The position numbers and the translations under genes were made by a program. The notes beneath the pieces are model-generated. The model did not search any database, was not told the DNA's origin, and was given only the letters and a program-made list of their open reading frames with translations. From Branchipolynoe longqiensis (taxonomy: Eukaryota > Annelida > Polychaeta > Phyllodocida > Polynoidae), in contig CM059187.1 of the NCBI GenBank assembly GCA_030323885.1, forward strand, positions 127,453,525-127,517,524: a stretch of 64,000 nucleotides of DNA, in the 5' to 3' direction. Every line of letters starts with the position of its first letter. Position 1 is the first letter of the stretch. Shown piece by piece: positions 33,447 to 44,830 of this stretch.

Positions 33447-33788
33447 AGGACGCGGTGGCCGAATCTGTAGAGCGCAGGCTTCCGTTCCGTGCGGAAGGTC
33501 GGGAGTTTAATTCCTGCTCGAGTCAAATCAATGAGTTACAAAATTGATACTTGACGCTTCCTAGTCAGGTGCTCGGCATTATTAGCATAGGGCAAAGACT
33601 GGTTTGGTCAGGGTCAGGGTAATGTGACTGAGTGGGATATCAGGTCATGGTGCTGGCAGCCTGATTTCCCAGTTGGGGTAGCACTATAACGTTGCCATGA
33701 AAGTGCACTGTCACAAGTCGGTACCCATCCTGAAATGACCTTTGATGTTGCCAGGACATAAACTTGTAAAAACCATCCAACCAACCAA
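33447..33788 (+). mobile_element. SINE-A copy, full length
   Basis: Head GACGCGGTGGCCGAATCTGT, standard body, tail ATCCAACCAACC. It is one of the best + strand references for the family. Confidence 0.88.
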
Positions 33789-34076
33789 AGCTGCCTATTC
33801 AATGAATATAACAACATGAATGCTATGTAAAATCCCTTACCGCCCCCCACCCCCTCAACACCTCAAATTGCATGTATTTTGCAATTTAGGCTATGTTGGC
33901 GCGGAGAGCCTGTTTGGAGATGGTGACACGCTGAGTACTGTCTCCTAGTAAGCTGCCCTAATTGATCCGGGTTTTTATTTTTTGGGGGAGTGGGGGTGGT
34001 TCTTTCCCGGCGCATTATGATGATGGAGTGGTATTGTTCCTGGATTATTATTCATCATGGCTTTCTGTCGGCAAGG

Positions 34077-34099
34077 CAATGGCGGCGTCGCGCATGCGT
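34077..34099. promoter_or_regulatory. YY1 plus NRF1 motif pair
   Basis: CAATGGCGGC (YY1-like, 34077-34086) is next to GCGCATGCGT (NRF1-like, 34090-34099). These are frequent core-promoter elements near animal transcription starts. No supporting exon was identified. Confidence 0.35.
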
Positions 34100-34162
34100 A
34101 CAACGCAAGAATGGAAGCTTTGTGCGTTTAGCTACGGCGGGATAATTCACTATACGGGCACC

Positions 34163-34389
34163 TCTCCTCCCTCTCCCTCTCCACCTCCTCCCTTGCCTCC
34201 ACCACCCAGCGCCTCCCCTTCTCCCCCTCCTCCATCTTCCCACCAACTCCTTCTCCCGTACTTCAACTGCACCCCCACCCCCCTTCCCTCTTGTCCCTGC
34301 TTCCTTTCCCCATCTAGCTGTCTAGGCAGTTCCTCTTCAGCCACTCCCCCCTCCCCCTCTCGCCCTCTCCCCCTCTCCCTTCCCCGTCT
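34163..34389. repeat. Polypyrimidine tract running into the gap
   Basis: CTCCCTCTCC-type sequence, cut by the N run. Confidence 0.85.
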
Positions 34390-34889
34390 NNNNNNNNNNN
34401 NNNNNNNNNNNNNNNNNNNNNNNNNNNNNNNNNNNNNNNNNNNNNNNNNNNNNNNNNNNNNNNNNNNNNNNNNNNNNNNNNNNNNNNNNNNNNNNNNNNN
34501 NNNNNNNNNNNNNNNNNNNNNNNNNNNNNNNNNNNNNNNNNNNNNNNNNNNNNNNNNNNNNNNNNNNNNNNNNNNNNNNNNNNNNNNNNNNNNNNNNNNN
34601 NNNNNNNNNNNNNNNNNNNNNNNNNNNNNNNNNNNNNNNNNNNNNNNNNNNNNNNNNNNNNNNNNNNNNNNNNNNNNNNNNNNNNNNNNNNNNNNNNNNN
34701 NNNNNNNNNNNNNNNNNNNNNNNNNNNNNNNNNNNNNNNNNNNNNNNNNNNNNNNNNNNNNNNNNNNNNNNNNNNNNNNNNNNNNNNNNNNNNNNNNNNN
34801 NNNNNNNNNNNNNNNNNNNNNNNNNNNNNNNNNNNNNNNNNNNNNNNNNNNNNNNNNNNNNNNNNNNNNNNNNNNNNNNNNNNNNNNNN
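34390..34889. other. Assembly gap (N)
   Basis: 500 unspecified bases; the gap starts in simple sequence. Confidence 0.99.
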
Positions 34890-35127
34890 TCCGCTAATTC
34901 CGAATGTCTCAGGCTGCAAATACCAATATGGGTAAGAACTGCTTAATGTATTATACATTACAAGTTTAAAAAGCCACGCTCCACACAGGCTTTAATTAAA
35001 GCTTGCTCATTAAGAGAGCTAATGGCCATTATATATTTTTTTTATAAGTAAGGGCTTCGAATAATTTTTATAAACCCCGAATTTTAATGAGAAAATAGTT
35101 TATTGGAGTAAACAATAACAACTATAA

Positions 35128-35170
35128 AATAGAACCATTACGATCAATTTGAGATTGTAATGGTTCTATT
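35128..35170. repeat. Perfect 14-bp inverted repeat with 15-bp loop
   Basis: AATAGAACCATTAC and its exact inverse GTAATGGTTCTATT form a stable hairpin. No T-tract terminator role is expected in a eukaryote. Confidence 0.8.
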
Positions 35171-35599
35171 CTCAGGCAGAAGGGTTTGTTTTTTTGCGAA
35201 GGCACATACAAACACATACACTCGCTTTTATTCATAGAGATGAAAATTATACATTCTTTGGACAGAACTTTATCGGGGTGTCGCCACGGTTGTCGGTTAA
35301 TGTACACCAGGCGTGCACCCCGCTGCGGGCGGGTCAGCGCCTCTTTGGTGACGCGGGCCCTACGATGTCAGCACGCCGCCCCTCTCCACCCCACCCCCAC
35401 CCCCAACCCCGCGTGTGTAGCTGACTGGAGTGGCTGGGATTTAAAAGGGTGGCTCCGCTTTCAGCCTTGCATGCCGTATTGTGTGAGGCGAGGCTTCATT
35501 TGAGCTCTTTCTGCGCTGACATCATCTCACTTGGCCCTGAGCCACGTGGGCACGTGTCAACCCCGGCCCCAGAGGACAGGGTGGGCAACGTTTTATACG

Positions 35600-35860
35600 C
35601 TATCCACACCCTCACCCTCCCTCTCCCTCCCTCTCTCACCCTCTTTCTCTCCCTCTCTGTTCCCCTGCTTCCCTCTCCCTCTCTCCCCATCCTTTCTCTC
35701 CATATCGCCCCCTCTCTCTCCCCCTTCTCTCTCCCTCCCTCTCTTCCTCTGTCCCTCTCTCTCTTCCTCTCTCCCCTCCCTCTCTCTCCCCACCCCCTCC
35801 CTCCCCCTTTCTCTCTATATCGCTCCCTCTGTCTCTCCCTCCCGCTCGTTCGCTTCATAC
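35600..35860. repeat. CT-rich microsatellite tract
   Basis: CTCTCTCCCTC-type sequence of about 260 bp, ending at a SINE-B copy. Confidence 0.9.
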
Positions 35861-35872
35861 GCCCTTCTTGAT

Positions 35873-36173
35873 GATGATTTTTACTGCCCATCATGGATAA
35901 GTCTGAATAGACTTGTTTCCACCATTAGACAGTTTGTCGATAGAAAGCCCGAGCCTACACTTTTACCGACCCAAGGGATTTTTAACCTCCCACACCACAC
36001 AGACATGGTATGAGAGCAACCGGCCTTTGATGACGCTGTAAGTTATACACAGCGGTGGACATCCAAATTGGCGGATGTGGGGGGGCATGGGGAATCGAAC
36101 CACCAACCTTCAGATTAGGTGTCCAACCTAGACAAAAGTCAGACACTCTAACCACTCCGCCACAGAGAACACC
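35873..36173 (-). mobile_element. SINE-B copy inserted in a CT tract
   Basis: Full-length homology to the other three copies. Pyrimidine-rich sequence lies on both sides (35600-35860 and 36174-36540), so it apparently split one tract. Confidence 0.85.
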
Positions 36174-36540
36174 TCTCCCCGCTGTCTCTCTATCATTCTC
36201 CCGTCCACATACCCCCTTCCCGCTCCCTTCCCCCTCCCACTCTGCCCCTCCCCCTCCACCCTTTTCCCTTCCTTCTTCCAGCTCACATTCGCCCACCTTC
36301 CTTCCGCACCTCTCCCCTCCATCTCCATCCCTCCACCTCCATCCCCTCATCCACCCCCCTCCCTCCATCTCCCTCAACATCCCCCCCCCCCATGCCCTTG
36401 CACATCCCTCTCCTCCGTCCCTATCACCGCTCCTTCCTTCCTCCCTCTCCTCTCCATGTTGCGCCCTCCACCTCTTCCCCTCCATCTCCCTCCCTCAATC
36501 TCCCCCCCCCCCTCCTCTTCCCACACTTTCATCCTTCCCG
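36174..36540. repeat. Polypyrimidine tract
   Basis: CCTCCATCTCCCT-type sequence with C homopolymers near 36380 and 36500. Confidence 0.9.
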
Positions 36541-36705
36541 TTGTACACTAATAGTAATACACATCCTCTCGTCTCTCCCCGTCTCCGGGCTATCAAGATT
36601 CTCATTTAAGGAAATAAACTTGTATTTCAAGCACTCCATACACATCCTCCACCCAAAATAACCACACACACACACACACACCACTCCTCTCCCCCACCCC
36701 CACAG

Positions 36706-36900
36706 AAATATTCAGCACACAGTGACATGCGCCGTTCAGCTGGTGGGGCGTGGGCCGCCCCATGGGTCGGTCCAGTCGACATAGTTCCGCAAAGGGTGCC
36801 CGGCCTAATCCCCGCCACACCCCGGGGGCAGATCAGAAACGCAAACAGGACCCGGCCCCACAATATTGCCGTTTCTAATGGTGAGGATGGCATCTGGGAG
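36706..36900 (+). CDS. Candidate 195-bp internal exon, product unknown
   Basis: A strong acceptor (CTCTCCCCCACCCCCACAG) and donor (GGGAG|GTGAGA) bracket exactly 65 codons, open only in the phase-0 frame. The peptide begins KYSAHSDMRRSAGGAWAAPW and ends HNIAVSNGEDGIWE; it has mixed composition, unlike the nearby repeat-derived frames. No domain is recognised. An (AC)n run and long CT tract lie just upstream. This is the best single exon candidate on the + strand, though I cannot exclude a decayed copy. Confidence 0.45.
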
Positions 36901-37571
36901 GTGAGAGAGTGTGTGTGTCTGGGGAGTGGGGTGGGGGGCAGGCCGCATCTGTCGCACAAAAGGGTGTCTCGAGCCCCGAAGCGCCTTTTCCATCCATCTT
37001 CTGTTCATCTTTTTTTTGTGTTGGGTGACTGTGGTGTGGGGGGGTGGGCAGATGGAGGGGGGGGGGGGTGGAGAGAAGGCAGGGGGAACTGATCTTATCC
37101 CGGAGGATTAAAGGGCGCCTTCTGAGTGCCAGGCCTAGCCTAGCTTGGCGTGGAACACCCGGATAGGCTCGGATAGGCTTTGCTAGGTTAGGCTTCCTTC
37201 CACACGTAGGGACGTTCATTGGATGCTGAGCAGCTGGGGATTCTCCCTCTCCCCCCCCCCCCCCCAACCCCCGTCAAACCCACATCTTCCTGTTTATCGC
37301 TTTATACCTATTGTTATAATGTTAGTGTAGTGCCATGGGTAGTTGGTGCATAGGTAAGGGGACAGGAAGCAAAGCAGGGTTCACGTGGGGACAGTCAGGC
37401 TGGTCAGATTTTGACAACATGGATCGGTGACGGGTGGGAACTTGGTAGGTTCGGGCAGGGGGGGGGGGGGCATGACTGTCAAACTTCAAAGTGAAATCAA
37501 GAATCAGATTCACGAGATGCTACTTGCCTGCAACTTGCAAGACCGTGTAGAATAGTATAGTAATAGTATAA

Positions 37572-39150
37572 GGTTAGCACTCCAGAATGGTAGTTCAGTT
37601 AGCACTGTATAATGGTAGTTCAGTTAGCACTGTATAAGAGTACTTCAGTTAGCACTGTATGACAGTACTTTGCTGCATAGCAGTCATTCAGTTAGTGCTG
37701 TATAACAGTACTATATAAAATTATAACATTATTTTGTTAATACTGTATAACATTACCTCTTTAGCGCCGTATAACAGTACTTCAGTTAGCACTGTATAAC
37801 AGTATTTCAGTTAGCACTGTATACCAGTATTTCAGTTAGCACTGTATACCAGTATTTCAGTTAGCACTGTATAAGAGTACTTCAGTTAGCATTGTATAAG
37901 AGTACTTCAGTTAGCATTGTATAAGAGTACTTCAGTTAGCAGTGTATGACAGTACTTTACAGCATAGCAGTCATTCAGTTAGAGCTATATAACAGTACTA
38001 TATAACATTACTTTGTTAGCACTGTATAACATTACTTCTTTAGCACCGTATAACAGTACTTCAGTTAGCACTGTTGTTTGTTGTGTTGTTTGTTGTGTTG
38101 TGTTGTGTGTTACAGTACTTCAGTTAGCACTGTATACCAGTACTTCACTTAGCACTGTATAACAGTACTTCTGTATAACAGTATTTCAGTTAGCACTGCA
38201 TAACAGTAATTCGGTTAGCACTGTATAACAGTACTTCAGTTAGCACTGCATAACAGTAATTCAGTTAGCACTGTGTAACAGTACTTCAGTTAGCACTGTA
38301 TAACAGTACTTCAGTTAGCACTGTATAACAGTACTTCAGTTAGCACTGTATACCAGTACTTCAGTTAGCACTGTATAACAGTACTTCAGTCAGCACTGTA
38401 TAACAGTACTTCAGTTAGCACGGTATACCAATACTTCACTTAGCACTGTATAACAGTACTTCTGTATAACAGTATTTCAGTTAGCACTGCATAACAGTAA
38501 TTCAGTTAGCACTGTGTAACAGTACTTCAGTTAGCACTGCATAACAGTAATTCAGTTAGCACTGTGTAACAGTACTTCAGTTAGCACTGTATAACAGTAC
38601 TTCAGTCAGCACTGTATGTTTGTTTGTTTGTTTGTTGTTGTTTTACGTCCTAGCAACATCTAAGGTCATATCAGGACGGGTACCGACTTGTGACAGTGCG
38701 CACTCATGGCGACTTTATAGTGCTGTCCCACTGGGAAACCAGGCCGCAGGCACCATGACCTGATATCCCACTCAGTCACATTATCCTGACACTGAGCACA
38801 CCAGTCCTTGCCCTATCCTAATAATGCCGAGCGCCTGGCTAGGAAGCGACAAGTATCAATTTTAAAGTCATTGGTTTGACTTGACCGGGACTCGAACCCA
38901 CGACCCCACGATCTACCAGCATGGGAGACGGACGCTCCAACCCACTCGGCCACCCCGTCTGGTTAAGCAGTTAGCACTGTATACCAGTACTTCAGTTAGC
39001 ACTGTATAACAGTACTTCTGTTAGCACTGCATAACAGTAATTCAGTTAGCACTGTATAACAGTACTTCAGTAAGCACTGTATAACAGTTCTTCAGATAGC
39101 ACTGTATAGCAGTACTTCAATTTGCTGTATAACAATACTTCAGTTAGTGC
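37572..39150 (+). repeat. 25-bp satellite array (AGTTAGCACTGTATAACAGT unit)
   Basis: About 45-50 copies of the 25-bp unit, which adds ACTTC to the quoted 20 bases. CTGTATAACAG within it is a near-palindrome. There are local higher-order duplications and a TTGTTTGTTGTG patch near 38072-38112. A SINE-A inserted at 38617-38957. Confidence 0.93.
38617..38957 (-). mobile_element. SINE-A copy inside the 25-bp satellite
   Basis: Full length from (TGTT)n/TTGTTGTTTTACGTCC tail to CCACCCCGTCTGG head. Array units continue on both sides, so it post-dates the array. Confidence 0.9.
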
Positions 39151-39161
39151 TGTATAACAGT

Positions 39162-39277
39162 AGGAAACGACAAGTATCAGTTTTGTGAGTGATTGGTTTG
39201 GCTCGACCGGGAATTGAACTCTTGACCTTCCGCACGGGAGGCCTGCGCTCTACCGATTCGACCAGGGTGTCCGGTCA
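39162..39277 (-). mobile_element. SINE-A head fragment
   Basis: GAAACGACAAGTATCAG then inverse B box GACCGGGAATTGAACTC and CTCTACCGATTCGACC. The body is absent. Confidence 0.75.
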
Positions 39278-39279
39278 CG

Positions 39280-40029
39280 CCACCTGTTTCAGCACACTAT
39301 AGGGGGGTCCTCATGGAATCATATTACGTTAATTCACTCATAAACATAGCCTAAACACTCATCTTCTGAGGAGATTGTCGTGAATGTATACGAAAAATAC
39401 CAGGTGAGAAATGTTGAAGCTCCCCTACATAAAAAAAATATTTGTAAAAACTTGTTGCAAAAATTAGACAATCTGTCACTATATATGCAAGTAGGGGCTT
39501 TTTGTTACGGGGAGTTGCATAAATATAGGTGGTGTCCTGTTGAGGGAATGCATTAATGGGTAATGCATGAGGTGTCCTTAATGTGTTAATTAGTAGGGCC
39601 CTGTGAGGTTAGATTCTTTGATAATGTGGGAATTGATTGCTATCTCTGACCACACCGTACTACCATACCGCAGAGACCCTATACTAGTGTCCTATTTATT
39701 TATCTACAATTGTTAAAACCATAGCATTCATTTATTTATTTATTTATTTCATTTATTTCATCAAAGAGACATCATCTAAATATATCAGATTCCATTTTTG
39801 TATTCGATGTGAAATTTGTTACATAGACTGCTCATCACACATGTGTCAGGATTACAATGAATTTGCACATTAATTAGATGTTGGGTGCGGGACCGCAGTG
39901 CCTTTCATCAGGGTGCACGATCAAAATGCACACGTGGACCACACCTGTGAAAGCAAAGAGTCAATTAGGCAACCCCAAAGCTGACAAAGACAAAATACAC
40001 AACCCCAGAAGAGAGAAATCTGGCGTATT
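39280..40029. other. AT-rich spacer
   Basis: Includes a (TTTA)n run near 39730-39760. No gene or repeat family seen. Confidence 0.55.
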
Positions 40030-40041
40030 CAGAAGCTTGGT

Positions 40042-40380
40042 TGTTTGTTTGTTGTTGTTTTACATTCTAACAACATCTAAGGTCATATCAGGATGGGTAC
40101 TGACTTGTGGCAGTGCACACTCATGGTGACTTTATAGTGCTGCCCCACTGGGAAATCAGGCCACTGGCACCATGTCCTGGTATCCCACTCAGTCACATTA
40201 TCCTGACACTGAGCACACCAGTTTTTGCCTGTCCTAATAATGCTGAGCGTCTGGCTAGGAAGCGACAAGTATCAATTTTTAAGTCATTGGTTTGACTCGA
40301 CCAGGGTTCGAACCTACGAGCCCATGATCTACCAACACGGGAGACGGACGCTCTAACTCATTTGGGTATCCCGTCTGGTC
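40042..40380 (-). mobile_element. SINE-A copy with target duplication
   Basis: It is flanked by CAGAAGCTTGGT (40030-40041) and CAGGAGCTTGGT (40381-40392), an 11-of-12 match, which fixes the element ends and confirms retroposition. A SINE-A tail scrap follows at 40571-40623. Confidence 0.9.
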
Positions 40381-40837
40381 CAGGAGCTTGGTAAGTCATC
40401 AAAGTAAAAGGCAAACCAAACGGTACCAGGAGGACACATAATCAGAAATAAACGTCCCCTTTCGCAAAAATAAATAATTAAAGGGAGAAAAAATAGCTAG
40501 AAATCTGATTGCTTGTAATTTCCCAGCGATTCCATGGCTGCGCTAAGTCTATGAGTTCCTTTCGCACCGCTGTCATGATCTGACCTTAGAAGTTGCCCGG
40601 ATTTAAAACTCCAAAAACCAACCAACCTCCCTTCGCACCACTGTCAACGTAATAGAAAAACAACATTACAGAGAAAGTGTCGGAAGACTGGGTTACGGCG
40701 ATAACCACATGAATTCACTTTCCAATATGCTAAGTATCTATATGTTCAAATAGTTATCTATTATAGCCCGCTACTTTTGGAGTGCAGAATTGATTAAGTC
40801 ATACAATTAATACATTTGAAAGTTAGAATTGAGAATA

Positions 40838-41450
40838 TCCAGTGGCTGCCATCTTGGCTTGGTGGTAACACTAACATTAACAATCTCTCCCAGTTCATCA
40901 GCGTTATTCCAATAGAGATGAACTGTGAGTGCTGGAACCAAGCACTTTACAACTCTTTTACATTTGCATTTCCCAAAGCAGTTGTACTTGGATTTATTTA
41001 AACGTGGTTGTCCTGCACACCTACTGGGGGATGAATATTTGATTTAATGAATGGGGTGTCCAATGCCACCCACGCCCTTAAAAAATTGCGGAAATCATTG
41101 AGCATGCAGGAAGCCTTCATCCATGAATGATTTGTAATAAATCCTACATTCCCATGATTTATATTGGTAAAAAATGTGGATATAATAATATATATATGAT
41201 AGGCTGTGTCCGACTGGTTCCTCGCTGGTCTTTCTATGTAGGAAATGCGGAAGAACAATAAAAAAATAGAACAATAGTACACTTCCCACATTTATTCAGT
41301 ATCTCCACCCACCGCGGTGTCACAAGACCAAGTGACCGGCCCCCTAACCAGCCAGGTTGCAGGTAACCTGTCATGTTTAGCGGAGCCGCTAGGTGGATGC
41401 AGTGTGGGTAGTACATGCAGATACCTGCCCACCGGCTAGCGTTCCGCAAC
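40838..41450. other. Spacer with a MITE-like scrap
   Basis: TGGCTGCCATCTTGG, then TCTCCCAGTTCATCAGCG (40838-40960), resembles the TA-flanked MITE interior. The rest is unrecognised. Confidence 0.45.
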
Positions 41451-41734
41451 CAGGGCAACGTTCAGGGTCCGTCTCTGAGTGAGACATCTCCGCGATGCTT
41501 TTTGGCTTATTTCCGTTCAGGGTGTGTCTCCGAGGCGTCTCCGAGACATTTCCTTTTTCAGATAGGAGACAAAAAGCGCCTCGAAAATGGCCGCTGTATT
41601 CAGTGGTTGCAGACAATCAGAGCACTTCTTTTTCATTGCAAATGGCCGCTCGCCTATGGGGGCGGCCATTTTCTAGGCGACCAACTGCTTTTGCCGTTCA
41701 GACGTCTCGGAGGCGTACCCTGAACCCGGCCCTG
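41451..41734. mobile_element. MITE with hAT-like CAGGG ends, copy 1
   Basis: Starts CAGGGCAACGTTCAGGGT and ends ACCCTGAACCCGGCCCTG. The interior includes CCTCGAAAATGGCCGCTG and GGGCGGCCATTTTC, itself an inverted pair. Copies: 43216-43506 and 52910-53196. No clear 8-bp duplication, so class is tentative. Confidence 0.65.
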
Positions 41735-42017
41735 ACGCAGAAGAACTGCCAGAGTAGACGATGCAGTACCTGGTGGAGCTCATGAATGAACTACTACATA
41801 TATATTAAGTCTGCTAACCGGGGTTCTATTGCAAAAACCAATATGAATATAACATTGCCACTGGGTTCATGTTTGTAGACTGCGGGTCCATTTAAAAACA
41901 GCTGAACAATTCCCATGGGTAATCAGCGGCATCAACTTACATCGCAGGTTTTTTGGCTGAATCTTCTTTCATTTCACGTCATCCATTCATTGCAAAGCTC
42001 TCTTATCTTTATCTTAG

Positions 42018-42153
42018 CCTTTCCGCTGCATGCTAATCCGACACCGGAGATAGTCGGCTTGCGGCTCCAGGCCCGCTCTGCGCCTTATCTCCACACCTCT
42101 GTAACACGAGCCTGTGTCGCGTGCCGGGTCGGCGGGGCAACACCAGCCCGCAG
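42018..42153 (+). CDS. Candidate 136-bp internal exon, product unknown
   Basis: Acceptor GCTCTCTTATCTTTATCTTAG and donor CCCGCAG|GTAACC bracket one open frame (FPLHANPTPEIVGLRLQARS at the start, ACVACRVGGATPAR at the end). The exon starts and ends two bases into a codon. GC is high only within the exon. A GT array begins about 15 bp past the donor. Confidence 0.42.
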
Positions 42154-42164
42154 GTAACCGGCTG

Positions 42165-42960
42165 TGGTGTATGCGTGTGTGTGTGTGTGCGTGGTTGTGT
42201 GTGGGTGGCGGTGTGTGTGGGTCTGTGTTTCAATGTGTGTTGGTGTGTGTTGGTGTGTATAACAGTGATTGTCTGTGTGTCAGTGTGTGTATCAGTGTGT
42301 GTATGTCGGTGCGTGTATCGGTGTGTCAGTGTGTGCTGGTGTGTGTGTTGCTGTGTTTGTCAGTGTGTCGGTTGGTGTGTGTCGGTGTGTGTCAGTGTGT
42401 ATGTTGGAGTGTGTGTGTGTCAGGCTGTATGTGATGCTGTGCGCCGTCGTGTGTGTGCAGCATCTGTATGTCGGTGTATGTGTTGGTGTATGTGTTGGTG
42501 TGTGCGTTGGTGCATGCATTGGTGCATTTGTAATTGTAGGTGCTTGTGTCGGTGTGTGTCAGTGTCTGTGTCGGTGTGCGTGTGTCGGTGTGTGTCAGTG
42601 GGTGTGTGTCAGTGTGTGTTGGTGTGTGTCTCGGTGTGTGTGTTGGTGTGTGTTGGTGTGTGTTGGTGTGTGTTGGTGTGTGTGTCTGTGTGTGTGTCGG
42701 TGTCGGTGTGTGTGTCGGTGTGTGCATCGGTGTGTGCATTGGTGTGTGTCAGTGTGTGTGTCACTGTGTGTGTCAGGGTGTGTGTCAGAGTGTGTGTTGA
42801 TGTGTGTGTGAGTGCATGTGTCAGTATGTGTGTTGGGGTGTCTTTCGGTGTGTGTGTGCGGGTCGGTGTTTGTGTGTGTCGGGGTGTGTGTCAGTCATCG
42901 TGTCAGTATGTGTGTTAGGGTGTCTCTCGGTGTGTGTGTGTGTTTGGGTGTGTGTCGGAG
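42165..42960 (+). repeat. GTGTGTCGGTGTGTGT minisatellite
   Basis: GTGTGTTGGTGTGTGTCAGT-type units over 800 bp. Cys/Val-rich frames of up to 265 codons in all phases are artefacts. Confidence 0.93.
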
Positions 42961-43215
42961 AGATTGACCCCTCCTACTAGTCCTAGTCATACCAGAAGAC
43001 CACGTTCGACAAGCACAGACGACACGACCCCCATTAAGTCAAGGCTTCCTGTACTTGAGCCGTATTTATGGATATCTTATCTGTGGGTTGTGGACATAGC
43101 ACAGTGCTCTTACATAGCAAGTCAACTATGCTTAGACACACTTCACATGAATGTACAGTATATATATATATATATATGAGGTATGTTGATTGGATAGCCA
43201 CACCTAGGCCTCTTT

Positions 43216-43506
43216 CAGGGTATGCCTCCGAGTCAACTCCGAGATGGCTTTTTGGCCTATATTTAATCATTCAGGGTGTGCCTTGGAGACGGTCTTGCTT
43301 TTCAGATAGGAGGCAAACAGCATATCGAAAATGGCTGCTGAATTCAATGGTTTCAGCCAATCAGAGCGGTTCTTTTCAATTGCAAATGGTTGCCCCCTAT
43401 GGAGTCCGCCATTTTCGAGGCATCTGACAGCTAAAGTCGTTCAGACTAGCGCAACATCCGGAATATCTCCGAGGCGCCTCCGAGGCATACCTTGCACGCT
43501 GCCCTG
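43216..43506. mobile_element. hAT-like-ended MITE, copy 2
   Basis: Shares GGTATGCCTCCGAG ends, ATCGAAAATGGCTGCTG and CAGCCAATCAGAGC with copies 1 and 3; the outermost bases of the left end are missing. Confidence 0.65.
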
Positions 43507-43530
43507 CCGATGCCGACTGTTAACACATTC

Positions 43531-43614
43531 ACAGCGCCACCTACCAGCTTTAAAACTACATTATATTAGTGCCAGCAATTATGTCCTCTTTCTCTTCCAG
43601 AGGGCGCCACTATC
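43531..43614. promoter_or_regulatory. Divergent pair of CTCF-like motifs
   Basis: AAGCTGGTAGGTGGCGCTGT on the minus strand (43531-43550) and TTCCAGAGGGCGCCACTATC on the plus strand (43595-43614) lie 45 bp apart. Confidence 0.4.
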
Positions 43615-43734
43615 GCACAATATAGTGATTTCTTTTGTGTTGTCATAGTTAGTCTCATCAGTAATATATATCTAATACGTGCTCTTTTAGGCTAATAGTA
43701 ATACGTGCTCCACTAGGCCGTTATAAATTCACAG

Positions 43735-44099
43735 TGATAGAAAGAGAAAGAGAAAGAGAGACAGAAAGAATAAGAGAAAGCGACAGAAGACAGATAGACA
43801 GAGAGAAAGTGAGAAAAAGAGAGAAAGGGAGAGAGAGAAAAAGAGACAGATAAACTGAGAAAGAAAAAGAGAAAAAGAGAGTAAAAGAGAGAAATAGAAA
43901 GAGTGAAAGAGAGAAATAGAAAGAGAGAAAGAGAGCAAAGAGGAGTGAACAAGGAGGGAGTGAGGACAGAGAAAGAGAGCAAAGAGCAGATATGAAGACA
44001 GGAGAGTGAATAGAGTGCAAAGAAGATAGCCGAGAGCCGGGGAGAGAAGTCAGCGTGAGAGACAGAATATAGGTAGACAGCAAGAGACTGGGAGCGTGA

Positions 44100-44131
<32 letters not shown>

Positions 44132-44180
44132 ACGCTAAAGAGGAAGAGCCAAAAGAAAAAGAAAGCAAAAGAAATAATAA
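43735..44180. repeat. GA-rich polypurine tract
   Basis: GAGAGAAAGAGA-type sequence of about 445 bp ending in (GAAA)n near 44098-44130. Ser/Leu/Phe-rich minus-strand frames are artefacts. Confidence 0.9.
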
Positions 44181-44391
44181 GTAGAAGAACTAGAGGGATT
44201 GTATCACCCAAGCATCCTTTGGGCGCATTCCTGGTGTAGGTCAAAGGTCAGGTTACAGGGGGTGGCTTTTGATGACTACTTTGAAGTGGGTGTCCGAGTA
44301 CCCGGATAGCAATGACTATAAAACAGGTTTAAAAACAGTACGCCGCTTACCAACCTATTTGCACTCCTTTCACCTCGCACACACAGCTTAA

Positions 44392-44580
44392 AGTTGCATA
44401 GTCGATGGTTTTGAGTTTCTGTCATGTTTCTGAGATAAATATATTAGATTGCTATGGTGTCAGAGTTTTGGCATGCCTGCCAAAACTAATTTGACATGTT
44501 TGCACTTCGAATATGCCAATAGTTGGCCATTTAAAATAAAAGTTACTTAAAAGTAAGGTAAATACCCCAACACATATAAT
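44392..44580 (+). repeat. TTAA-element, 5' part
   Basis: AGTTGCATAGTCGATGG directly follows TTAA (44388-44391). Body homology ends where the AC array starts. Confidence 0.65.
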
Positions 44581-44830
44581 CTGACACACACCCCCAGTGC
44601 ACACCCGTGCACACCCTGACACACCCCAACACACACATAAACACACATACCGACACACACACCAATGCAAACACTCACACACACCAAAACACAAACTGAT
44701 GCACATACCAACACACGCACCAACTCACACCAACACACACCGACACATACACTGACACCGGCAGTCACACACACTGGCATACACATCGACACACATACCA
44801 ACACACAGACACACACTGACACACTTCTGC
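44580..44830. repeat. ACACACCGACACAC minisatellite
   Basis: Resembles the inverse of the 42.2-43.0 kb GT array (CCGACACAC, CCAACACAC units). It abuts a truncated TTAA element. Confidence 0.85.

Noticed and set aside
37572..39150. CRISPR-like regular repeats
   Set aside because: Units are directly contiguous with no unique spacers, and the genome is eukaryotic.
41451..41734. Firm assignment of the CAGGG MITE to hAT
   Set aside because: CAGGG ends fit, but none of three copies shows an 8-bp target duplication, so only a tentative label is used.
42121..42918. 265-codon Cys/Val-rich frame (also 17.7-18.2 and 58.0-59.1 kb)
   Set aside because: Open in every phase because of GT-type tandem repeats; no start, domain or splice context.
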